This document shows, in pieces, positions 11,087 to 18,230 of a stretch of DNA of 64,000 nucleotides; position 1 is the stretch's first letter; the number at the start of each line of letters is the position of its first letter. Both the position numbers and the translations under genes were made by a program. The stretch spans positions 1,302,001 through 1,366,000 of the forward strand of contig NZ_JAPDRH010000002.1 in NCBI RefSeq assembly GCF_040706555.1, written 5' to 3'. Below the pieces are notes generated by a model. It had not been told where the DNA came from and made no database searches. It saw only the letters and a program-made list of their open reading frames with translations. This DNA comes from Lentisalinibacter salinarum. Lineage in GTDB: Bacteria; Pseudomonadota; Gammaproteobacteria; Steroidobacterales; Woeseiaceae.

Positions 11087-13525
11087 TCAGACGTCCAGGT
11101 TGGACACCGCCAGCGCGTTGTCCTCGATGAACTCCCGCCTCGGCTCCACCTGGTCGCCCATAAGCGTGGTGAAGATCTCGTCCGCGCGCACGGCGTCCTC
11201 GATGCGCACCTGCATGAGGCGTCGGGTCTCCGGATTGACGGTGGTATCCCAGAGCTGGTCCGGATTCATTTCGCCCAGACCCTTGTAGCGCTGCACCGAC
11301 TGGCCGCGGCGTGCCTCGGTCATGAACCACTGCACGACCTCGCCCAGGCTGGAGATTTCCTCCCGGCGCTCGCCACGCTGCACGTAGGCCCCGTCGCCGA
11401 TCAGCCCCTGCATCTGCTCGCCGAGGGAAGCCATGCGGCGGTACTCCGCCGACTCGAAGAATTCCTTCGGGATGTAGCGGGTGGTGGTGAGCCCGTGCTG
11501 GGTGTGATGGATGGCGATGCGCGTGCCTTCGCCGCCGTTGTCGCCTCGTTCCAGCGTGGCCTCGTAGCTGCCGCCGTTGGCGTCCCGGCTGCTCTGAGTG
11601 GGACCTTTCGGGAGGGACTCGGAGAGTGACCGGGTCCATTCTTCCAATCGGTCAATATTCCCCAGGATCTCCTCGCCGACCCGGGGTACCTCCAGCATCG
11701 CCCGCAGCACCTTCTCGTTATAGCGCCTGGCCAGCCGGTCGATGATGGACTGCACGGTCATGTAGTCCCGCGACAGTGTCTCGAGGGCAGAGCCGGACAT
11801 GGCCGGCGCCGCGTCGTTGACATGCAGCTCGGCGCCCTCGAGAGCGGAAGTCAGCAGGTACTCGGTGAGTTCCGCGTCGTCCTTGAGATAGACCTCCTGC
11901 TTGCCCCGCTTGATCTTGTACAGCGGCGGCTGGGCGATGTAGATGTGCCCCCGTTCGATCAGCTCCGGCATCTGCCGGTAGAAGAACGTCAGCAGCAGGG
12001 TGCGGATGTGCGAGCCGTCGACGTCGGCGTCCGTCATGATGATGATGCGGTGGTAACGCAGCTTGTCCGGATCGAAATCGTCGCGACCGATGCCGCAGCC
12101 GAGCGCCGTGATGAGCGTTCCCACTTCCGCGGAGGAGAGCATCTTGTCGAAACGGGCTTTCTCCACGTTCAGGATCTTGCCCTTCAGCGGCAGGATCGCC
12201 TGGGTACGGCGATCCCGGCCCTGCTTGGCTGAGCCGCCGGCGGAGTCGCCCTCCACCAGGAACAGCTCGGACAGCGCGGGGTCCTTCTCCTGGCAGTCGG
12301 CCAGCTTGCCCGGCAGACCGGCGACGTCGAGGGCGCCCTTGCGCCGGGTCATCTCCCGCGCCTTGCGCGCTGCCTCCCGGGCCCGGGCGGCATCGATGAT
12401 CTTTGCGACGATGGCCTTCGCTTCCTGGGGATACTCCAGGAGGAAGTCCTCCAGCGCCTCGGCCATGGCGGATTCGACGATGCCCTTCACCTCCGAGGAG
12501 ACCAGCTTGTCCTTGGTCTGCGAGGAGAACTTCGGATCCGGCACCTTTACCGAGAGGACGGCGGTCAGGCCTTCCCGGGAATCGTCGCCGGCCGGCGTGA
12601 CCTTCTCCTTGCGGCCGGTCGTCTCCCGCTCGATGTAGCTGTTCAGCGTCCGCGTCAGCGCACTGCGGAACCCGGCGAGGTGCGTGCCGCCATCCCGCTG
12701 CGGGATGTTGTTGGTGTAGCAGAACATGATCTCCTGATAGGCGTCGTTCCACTGCATCGCCGCTTCCACGGTGACGCCCTCACGCTCTGCCTCGATATGG
12801 ATCACGCTGTCGTGGATGGTGGTCTTGTTCCGGTTCAGGTGCTCGACGAAGGCCCGGATGCCGCCCTGGTACTCGAAGACGTCGTGCTGATCGGTGCGCT
12901 CGTCGACCAGCTCGATATGAACGCCCGAGTTCAGGAACGAGAGCTCGCGCAGTCGCTTCGCCAGGATGTCGTAACTGAACTCGATGTTGTTGAAAATCGT
13001 GTCGCTCGGGCGGAAGCGGATGATGCTGCCGCTCTTGTCCGTCTCGCCGACGACCTTCAGGGGACCGACGGGCTCGCCCATCCGGTATTCCTGGTAATGA
13101 ACCTCACCGGCCCGGTAGATGGTGAGGCTGAGCTGCTCGGACAGGGCGTTCACCACCGAGACACCCACGCCGTGCAGGCCGCCCGAGACCTTGTACGAGT
13201 TGTCGTCGAACTTACCGCCGGCGTGGAGGACCGTCATGATGACCTCCGCCGCGGAGCGGCCTTCCTCCGGGTGGATGTCCACCGGGATGCCGCGTCCGTC
13301 GTCGGACACAGTCACCGATTCGTCGGCGTGGATGGTGACGATGATGTTGGTGCAGTAACCGGCCAGGGCCTCGTCGATGCTGTTATCGACGACCTCGAAG
13401 ACCATGTGATGCAGACCGGTGCCGTCATCGGTGTCTCCGATGTACATACCCGGCCGTTTGCGCACGGCCTCGAGGCCCTTTAAGACCTTGATATTACTGG
13501 AATCGTAGGTATTCTGATCTGCCAT
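11087..13525 (-). CDS. gyrB: DNA gyrase subunit B
   Basis: ATPase subunit of gyrase, which introduces negative supercoils. It has 812 residues, the long gammaproteobacterial form with the extra TOPRIM insertion. The GHKL ATPase domain starts with VLKGLEAVRKRPGMYIGDT and FEVVDNSIDEALAGY, and SGGLHGVGVSVVNALS forms the ATP lid. The TOPRIM domain carries VEGDSAGGSAKQGRDRRTQA and the metal-binding IIMTDADVDGSHIRTLLLTFFYRQ. The C-terminal phrase VQRYKGLGEMNPDQLWDTT is conserved. The ATG follows GGAGGG. It is the last gene of the leftward dnaA-dnaN-recF-gyrB series and converges with the plsC-type gene. Confidence 0.98.
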   Translation of the reverse strand: MADQNTYDSSNIKVLKGLEAVRKRPGMYIGDTDDGTGLHHMVFEVVDNSIDEALAGYCTNIIVTIHADESVTVSDDGRGIPVDIHPEEGRSAAEVIMTVLHAGGKFDDNSYKVSGGLHGVGVSVVNALSEQLSLTIYRAGEVHYQEYRMGEPVGPLKVVGETDKSGSIIRFRPSDTIFNNIEFSYDILAKRLRELSFLNSGVHIELVDERTDQHDVFEYQGGIRAFVEHLNRNKTTIHDSVIHIEAEREGVTVEAAMQWNDAYQEIMFCYTNNIPQRDGGTHLAGFRSALTRTLNSYIERETTGRKEKVTPAGDDSREGLTAVLSVKVPDPKFSSQTKDKLVSSEVKGIVESAMAEALEDFLLEYPQEAKAIVAKIIDAARAREAARKAREMTRRKGALDVAGLPGKLADCQEKDPALSELFLVEGDSAGGSAKQGRDRRTQAILPLKGKILNVEKARFDKMLSSAEVGTLITALGCGIGRDDFDPDKLRYHRIIIMTDADVDGSHIRTLLLTFFYRQMPELIERGHIYIAQPPLYKIKRGKQEVYLKDDAELTEYLLTSALEGAELHVNDAAPAMSGSALETLSRDYMTVQSIIDRLARRYNEKVLRAMLEVPRVGEEILGNIDRLEEWTRSLSESLPKGPTQSSRDANGGSYEATLERGDNGGEGTRIAIHHTQHGLTTTRYIPKEFFESAEYRRMASLGEQMQGLIGDGAYVQRGERREEISSLGEVVQWFMTEARRGQSVQRYKGLGEMNPDQLWDTTVNPETRRLMQVRIEDAVRADEIFTTLMGDQVEPRREFIEDNALAVSNLDV

Positions 13526-13551
13526 TCGGCACCCTCCGGATCAAGCGTGCC

Positions 13552-13560
13552 ATTATAGCA
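13552..13560 (-). promoter_or_regulatory. Extended -10 promoter of gyrB
   Basis: On the minus strand TGCTATAAT is a perfect extended -10 element (TGn-TATAAT). No good -35 is seen at 16-18 bases. Transcription would start near 13545, about 20 bases before the gyrB ATG. Confidence 0.6.
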
Positions 13561-13620
13561 TCCCTGAGGGGTGCACGGGTCGCGCGTGTAGCGGCGCAAT
13601 CGCGCGCCGAGTGCCGGGGA

Positions 13621-14688
13621 TCAGCCCGCAGCAGTGACCTCGCCATGTTCCACGTGGAACACCCGGGTGCCATCGGGAAGCGAGACCGCATCCTCCGTCA
13701 GGGCCGTCACGATCAGCTGGCTGTCCGTCTCGAGCACACACCCCATCAAACCGGCCAGGGAAGACCGATCCAGTTCCGCCGCGGGGTCGTCCACCAGCAG
13801 CACAGGTGGATCTCCCAACCGCTCCGCCATCAGCCGGGTCTGGGCTAGCACGAGGGCCGCACCGAACAGCTTCTGCTGGCCGCGGGATACCTGCTGCCGT
13901 GCACTACGCTCCCGATACACCAGCCGCAGATCGGCCCGGTGGGACCCGACCGTCGTCGTGCCCTGCTCCCGATCACGGCTGCGAACACCATCCAGTGCGG
14001 CCTGCAGACTACTCCCTTCGGGCCAGCCCGACCGATACTCGCACGCGACCGAACCCGCAAGGAGTCTCTTCCCGAGTTCGACGAAAGCCTCTGACAGCGC
14101 CGCCACATGCCGTCGCCGCAGATCGTCTACCGTCTCGCCGGCCGCTATCAGCTCCGGCTCCCACGCTTTCACCGACTGGTCTCCCAACCCCTCGCGCAGG
14201 GCGGCATTGCGCTGCCTCAGCGCCCTGCGGTAGCGACGCCACGCATCCAGAAAGACATGTTCCACGTGAAACACACCGTAATCGAGGAACCGACGGCGGA
14301 CTTCCGGCCCGTCCGAGACCAGCCTGTGGATCTCCGGATCGATCACCTGAACCGCCAGCTTCTCCGCCAGCGCCGCCAGGCTATCGGCCGATTGACGGTC
14401 GACCCGGATCGCCAGATGCCCCCGCCCCGCCTCCACGCCGAGCCTGTGCTCCCGGTCGCCGGAATGCACCACCGCCGCCACGGTGAAGTGGCCCGCCCCA
14501 TGCCGCACCAGGCCGTCGGTACGAGTTCCCCGGAATGACCGGCCCCGGCTGAGGAAGCCGATCGCCTCGAGCAGGCTGGTCTTGCCGCTCCCGTTCGGCC
14601 CGTAGATGAGGTTGTTGCGCGCCGTCAGCTCGAGCCGCGCCGACCCGATACAGCGGAAATCCGCAATATCGACCCTGATCAGGCTCAC
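13621..14688 (-). CDS. recF: DNA replication and repair protein RecF
   Basis: SMC-like ATPase that loads RecA at gaps with RecO and RecR. It has 355 residues, the family length. Walker A is GPNGSGKT (residues 30-37), the ABC-type signature is VSRGQQKLFGAALVLAQ, and Walker B is VLLVDDPAAELD. Two FHVEH phrases, one near residue 140 and one at the C-terminus (VFHVEHGEV), are both encoded by palindromic parS-type DNA (see separate entries). It lies 22 bases downstream of dnaN on the same strand, in the classic dnaA-dnaN-recF-gyrB order. Confidence 0.97.
   Translation of the reverse strand: MSLIRVDIADFRCIGSARLELTARNNLIYGPNGSGKTSLLEAIGFLSRGRSFRGTRTDGLVRHGAGHFTVAAVVHSGDREHRLGVEAGRGHLAIRVDRQSADSLAALAEKLAVQVIDPEIHRLVSDGPEVRRRFLDYGVFHVEHVFLDAWRRYRRALRQRNAALREGLGDQSVKAWEPELIAAGETVDDLRRRHVAALSEAFVELGKRLLAGSVACEYRSGWPEGSSLQAALDGVRSRDREQGTTTVGSHRADLRLVYRERSARQQVSRGQQKLFGAALVLAQTRLMAERLGDPPVLLVDDPAAELDRSSLAGLMGCVLETDSQLIVTALTEDAVSLPDGTRVFHVEHGEVTAAG
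13646..13661. promoter_or_regulatory. parS-type site in the 3' end of recF
   Basis: TGTTCCACGTGGAACA is a fully symmetric 16-bp version of the bacterial parS consensus TGTTNCACGTGAAACA (one difference). It encodes FHVEH at the RecF C-terminus. ParB encoded at 59296-60231 is the expected ligand. Confidence 0.8.
14258..14273. promoter_or_regulatory. parS site inside recF
   Basis: TGTTCCACGTGAAACA is a perfect match to the parS consensus, lying in the recF coding sequence at the FHVEH codons near residue 140. It is about 1.7 kb from the proposed origin and is the best ParB nucleation site in the window. Confidence 0.92.
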
Positions 14689-14710
14689 CGGGTGAAACCC
14701 CGGCAGCCGT

Positions 14711-15808
14711 CTACAGCCGCATCGGCATGACGACGAACTTGCTGTCGTCCCTGTCGAGATCCGTAACCAGGCAACTGCTGTTACTGTCCGTCAGCCCGAG
14801 CTTCACGGACTCCGATTCGACTGCGGCCAGCGCATCCAGCAGGTAATTCACGTTGAAGCCGATCTCGATGTCTTCCCCGCTGTACTCCACCTCGACCTCT
14901 TCCTCGGCCTCTTCCTGCTCCGGGTTATGTGCCTGGATCACCACTCCGCTGTCCTTGATGTCCAGCCGGATACCTCGATACTTCTCGTTCGAGAGGATCG
15001 CAGCCCTCTGCAGCGCGTGGCGGAGCGTACCCCGGTCCGCCGTCAGCACGTTCGGCGGGTCCTGGGGTATCACCCGCTCGTACTCCGGGAACCTCCCGTC
15101 GATGAGCTTCGAGGTGAACCGGATACCGCCCACCTGGATCCGGATGTGATTCGACCCGATATCGATCGTCAGGTCACCACTCCCATCCAGCAGCCTCTGC
15201 AACTCGATAACGCCCTTTCTCGGCACGATGACCTGCTGCGCCGGCAGGTTCTGATCCTGCACCCCCACCTCGCACAGCGCCAGGCGGTGCCCATCCGTCG
15301 CCACCGCCCGCAGGTAATGCTCCCCCGTCTCCAGCAGCATCCCGTTCAGGTAGTAGCGCACGTCTTGTTGCGCCATTGCGAAATGCGTCTTCTCGAGTAG
15401 CCGCTCGACCGCCTCCCGCGGCAGGCTGAAGCTCTGGCTGGCCTGGATATCCTCCACCGTCGGGAATTCCGCAGCGGGCAGTGATGACAGATTGAACCGG
15501 CTGCGCCCGGCCTGCACCTGAACCCGGTCGCCTTTCACGGCGACCGATACCGTCACGCCATCGGGCAGCGCCCGGCAGATATCCAGCAGCTTCCGGCCCG
15601 GCACCGTGATCTCGCCCTCACTCTCCACGTCGACGTCCGCACTCGCCACGAGCTCCACTTCCAGGTCCGTCGCCGTTACCAGCAACTGACCGTTTTTCAC
15701 CACCAGCAGCATATTCGCCAGTATCGGCATCGTCTGACGCCGCTCAACCACGCCGATGATGGCCTGGAGGGGTTTCAGCAAGATCTCCCGGGGAGCAGTG
15801 AATTTCAT
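14711..15808 (-). CDS. dnaN: DNA polymerase III beta subunit (sliding clamp)
   Basis: Ring-shaped processivity clamp that tethers polymerase III to DNA. I start at the ATG at 15808 (MKFTAPREILLKPLQ) because AGGTGG lies five bases upstream. A GTG three codons earlier would overlap that binding site. The result is 365 residues against 366 in E. coli. Conserved phrases include VVERRQTMPILANMLL, GRSRFNLSSLPAAEFP, VATDGHRLALCE and the C-terminal FVVMPMRL. It lies between recF and the AT-rich DnaA-box region; its promoter is probably within that region but I could not pick one with confidence. Confidence 0.97.
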   Translation of the reverse strand: MKFTAPREILLKPLQAIIGVVERRQTMPILANMLLVVKNGQLLVTATDLEVELVASADVDVESEGEITVPGRKLLDICRALPDGVTVSVAVKGDRVQVQAGRSRFNLSSLPAAEFPTVEDIQASQSFSLPREAVERLLEKTHFAMAQQDVRYYLNGMLLETGEHYLRAVATDGHRLALCEVGVQDQNLPAQQVIVPRKGVIELQRLLDGSGDLTIDIGSNHIRIQVGGIRFTSKLIDGRFPEYERVIPQDPPNVLTADRGTLRHALQRAAILSNEKYRGIRLDIKDSGVVIQAHNPEQEEAEEEVEVEYSGEDIEIGFNVNYLLDALAAVESESVKLGLTDSNSSCLVTDLDRDDSKFVVMPMRL

Positions 15809-15817
15809 CGATTCCAC

Positions 15818-16017
15818 CTGTTAATAAATATTGAATATTTAGAATTTTATTATCGTTATTAGCCCGCCCGCGGACTGTGAATAACCGATAAAAAGCTTTT
15901 TAAAACAATATCTTAACCTATTTTTTCCTGCCCATAACCCGGCCGGTAACCTCATTGCCACCTGTGCACCGCCTGTGGATAAAACCACCCGCTGCGATTA
16001 CCAACAAGTTATCCACA
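15818..16017. other. oriC: Probable replication origin (oriC) between dnaN and dnaA
   Basis: The 209-base gap between dnaN and dnaA is far more AT-rich than its surroundings. AT runs at 15818-15865 and 15884-15930 could act as the unwinding element. Three perfect DnaA boxes (TTATNCACA) are present: TTATTCACA on the minus strand at 15876-15884, TTATCCACA on the minus strand at 15974-15982, and TTATCCACA on the plus strand at 16009-16017, abutting the dnaA stop. The gene context (gyrB, recF, dnaN, dnaA, rpmH) is that of bacterial origins. The 245-base dnaA-rpmH gap, the other usual place, shows no perfect box. Confidence 0.8.
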
Positions 16018-17361
16018 TCATCCGGTCAGGGTTCTCAACAGGTTCAGATAATCCTCTTCGACCCGGCTCTCGGTCTCGCGCAGCGCCTTCACCCGCCGGC
16101 ATGCATGCAGCACGGTCGTATGGTCACGCCCGCCGAAAGCATCGCCGATCTCCGGCAGGCTGTGACTGGTCAACTCCTTGGCCAGACTCATGGCGATCTG
16201 CCGCGGCCGCGTGATCGAGCGGCTGCGCCGCTTCGACAGCAGGTCCGCGACACGGATCTTGAAATACTCGGCCACGGTCTTCTGGATGTTTTCCACCGTC
16301 ACCAGCTTGTCCTGCAACGCGAGCAGATCCCGCAGCGCCTCTTTCGTGAAATCGAGCGTGATGGCCCTGCCCGTGAAGCGTGAATTCGCAATGACCCGCC
16401 GCAACGCGCCTTCGAGCTCGCGGACGTTCGAGCGGATCCGCTTCGCAATGAAGAAGGCGACCTCCTCCGGCAGCACCACGCCTTCGTTCTGTGCCTTGCT
16501 CATCAGGATCGCCACCGAAGTCTCCAGCTCCGGCGGCTCGATGGCCACGGTCAGGCCCCAGCCGAAACGGGACTTCAGGCGCTCCTCCAGACCGTTGACC
16601 TCTTTCGGATACCGGTCGCAGGTGAGGATGATCTGGCGCTGCCCTTCGAGCAGCGCGTTGAAAGTGTGGAAGAACTCTTCCTGGGAGCGCTCCTTGCCGG
16701 CGAAGAACTGGATGTCGTCGATCAGCAGGGCGTCGAGAGAGCGATAGGCGCGCTTGAACTCGCTGATGGTGTTGTGCTGGAGGCCTTTCACCATGTCGCC
16801 GACGAAGCGCTCGGAATGGACATAGCACACCCGCGCCTCCGGGTTACGTGCCAGCATCAGGTTGCCCACGGCATGCATCAGGTGGGTCTTGCCGAGTCCC
16901 ACTCCGCCGTAAATGAACAGCGGATTGTATGCCTTGCCGGGGTTTTCCCCCACCTGGGAGGCTGCGGCCCGCGCGAGCTGGTTGCTCTTGCCCTCGACGA
17001 AATTCTCGAACGTGAATTCCGGGTTCAGCCGGCTGTCGATGGGCTGTGGCCGCGGGCCGCCCGTGCTCCTGGCGGGCGGGGGCGCCACCGCAGCCGCCGT
17101 CGGGGCCGGCGATCCACCTCGCGAACCCACTTCGATTATGACTTTTGCATCGGCATCGGCATTGGTCACCACTTCGCTGATACGTTGCAGGAAGTGTTCC
17201 CGCAGCCACTCCACCACGAACCGGTTGGGCGCCAGCAGCCGCAGGACGTCGCCCTGCTCCACCGCCTGCAGCGGACGGATCCAGGTATTGAACTGCTGCT
17301 CCGGCAGCTCCGATCGCAGCTGACGGACGCAGCGGTTCCATAGCGTGGTGTCGGTCTGCAA
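16018..17361 (-). CDS. dnaA: Chromosomal replication initiator DnaA
   Basis: Binds DnaA boxes and opens the origin. With a TTG start at 17361 (L-QTDTTLWNRCVRQLRSELPEQQFNTWI) it has 447 residues, matching the usual 440-470. The frame is open to 17592, and an ATG at 17481 would give 487 residues, but the added sequence is not DnaA-like and would overlap the likely promoter (TATAGA on the minus strand at 17470-17475). Domain I is LPEQQFNTWIRPL. AAA+ motifs are Walker A YGGVGLGKTHLMHA and Walker B ALLIDDIQFF. The C-terminal box-binding signature is GGRDHTTVLHACRRV. Residues about 85-110 are an Ala/Pro/Gly-rich linker. Confidence 0.96.
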   Translation of the reverse strand: MQTDTTLWNRCVRQLRSELPEQQFNTWIRPLQAVEQGDVLRLLAPNRFVVEWLREHFLQRISEVVTNADADAKVIIEVGSRGGSPAPTAAAVAPPPARSTGGPRPQPIDSRLNPEFTFENFVEGKSNQLARAAASQVGENPGKAYNPLFIYGGVGLGKTHLMHAVGNLMLARNPEARVCYVHSERFVGDMVKGLQHNTISEFKRAYRSLDALLIDDIQFFAGKERSQEEFFHTFNALLEGQRQIILTCDRYPKEVNGLEERLKSRFGWGLTVAIEPPELETSVAILMSKAQNEGVVLPEEVAFFIAKRIRSNVRELEGALRRVIANSRFTGRAITLDFTKEALRDLLALQDKLVTVENIQKTVAEYFKIRVADLLSKRRSRSITRPRQIAMSLAKELTSHSLPEIGDAFGGRDHTTVLHACRRVKALRETESRVEEDYLNLLRTLTG

Positions 17362-17531
17362 CGGGATCCCCGGGGTGACTGGAATAAGGGTGACTCGAAT
17401 AACGGTTGTTTTTGCAGCTTTCCCGGATCGACGCGCAGCCGCGCGGAAATCCGCGGGAGGACCGTCAAGTCTATACCGCATCCCCTGCGCTAATCTAGCT
17501 GACGTCCGCCGACGAAATACGCCTGTGCAAG

Positions 17532-17560
17532 TTGACACGGCCACACCCCGTGCGTACCCT
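17532..17560 (+). promoter_or_regulatory. Possible rpmH-rnpA promoter
   Basis: A perfect -35 TTGACA at 17532-17537 is followed after 17 bases by a weak -10 (TACCCT). Transcription would begin near 17567, about 40 bases before the rpmH ATG. Six bases downstream of that start is the GTG at 17573 that is in frame with rnpA. Confidence 0.5.
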
Positions 17561-17606
17561 TCTTCGCCCCTTGTGACGGGTGCCCTCACCACCGGGATCG
17601 AAGACG

Positions 17607-17741
17607 ATGAAACGTACCTACCAGCCCAGCAGAATCAAGAAGAAGCGCGTTCACGGTTTCCGTGCCCGCATGGCGACCAAGGCCGGTCGGCAGGTGCTGA
17701 AGCGTCGTCGGGCGAAAGGCCGCGCCCGCCTCACGCCCTGA
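17607..17741 (+). CDS. rpmH: 50S ribosomal protein L34
   Basis: Small, very basic ribosomal protein of 44 residues, the usual size in bacteria. The sequence begins MKRTYQPSRIKKKRVHGF and continues RARMATKAGRQVLKRRRAKG, which is the textbook L34 pattern. The ATG at 17607 follows a modest GGGAT/GAAG ribosome binding region. It diverges from dnaA and precedes rnpA, the universal order. Its stop TGA overlaps a CTG that may be the rnpA start (CTGA), and the rnpA frame is open across the whole of rpmH. Confidence 0.97.
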   Translation: MKRTYQPSRIKKKRVHGFRARMATKAGRQVLKRRRAKGRARLTP

Positions 17742-18163
17742 GTCCATCCGACGGCTCATCCGGGCACGACGGCAGAGACGCCCCCCGGCAATCTTCTGCA
17801 CGATCTTCTGCACGATTCCCGCGGGAAGCCCGGCTCACCACCGGTGCCGACTTCTCCCGTGTCTTCCGCCGCGCCACCCGAAGCGCCGACGCTTACTTCA
17901 CCGTGCTCGCCAATTTCGGGGACCAGTCCGGCCCTCGCCTGGGCATGGCCGTCTCCCGGCGCACCGCGAAAAGCGCGGTCGCACGCAATCGCATCAAGCG
18001 GCTCATCCGCGAATCCTTCCGCCACGGGTGCGACCGACTGCCCTGCGCTGATATAGTTGTCATCAGCCGACCGCCGGCCGCCGAGGCCAGCAACAAGACG
18101 TTAACCCGAAGTCTCGAGACCCACTGGCGTCGCCTCCGTAGCCGGCGCCGGGCCGAGGGATGA
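17738..18163 (+). CDS. rnpA: Ribonuclease P protein component (start unresolved)
   Basis: Protein cofactor of RNase P, which matures tRNA 5' ends. The conserved core begins FPREARLTTGADFSRVFRRA and includes the RNR signature VARNRIKRLIRESFR, then DIVVISRP. There is no in-frame ATG, GTG or TTG between the rpmH stop and the core. The nearest candidates are a CTG at 17738, overlapping the rpmH stop and used here (141 residues), or a GTG at 17573, upstream of rpmH (196 residues), which would make rpmH nested within rnpA as in Thermus. The segment before the core contains a 12-bp tandem duplication encoding SSARSSAR. The gene is certain; the start is not. Confidence 0.9.
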   Translation: MSPSDGSSGHDGRDAPRQSSARSSARFPREARLTTGADFSRVFRRATRSADAYFTVLANFGDQSGPRLGMAVSRRTAKSAVARNRIKRLIRESFRHGCDRLPCADIVVISRPPAAEASNKTLTRSLETHWRRLRSRRRAEG

Positions 18164-18230
18164 TCGACGCTCGCGCGCTACCGCCCGGGCGGAGCACAAG
18201 AACCGCTTAACGACTGCCTGACAAGCGCCC

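Noticed and set aside
17362..17592. Longer DnaA beginning at 17592 or at the ATG at 17481
   Set aside because: The extra residues are Arg/Ala-rich, do not resemble DnaA domain I and overlap the likely dnaA promoter.
17362..17606. oriC in the dnaA-rpmH gap
   Set aside because: No perfect or one-mismatch DnaA box was found and the gap is not AT-rich, in contrast to the dnaN-dnaA gap.
18164..18230. Search for yidD between rnpA and yidC
   Set aside because: Only 67 bases are present, too few for the ~70-90-codon yidD gene. It is absent here or elsewhere in the genome.
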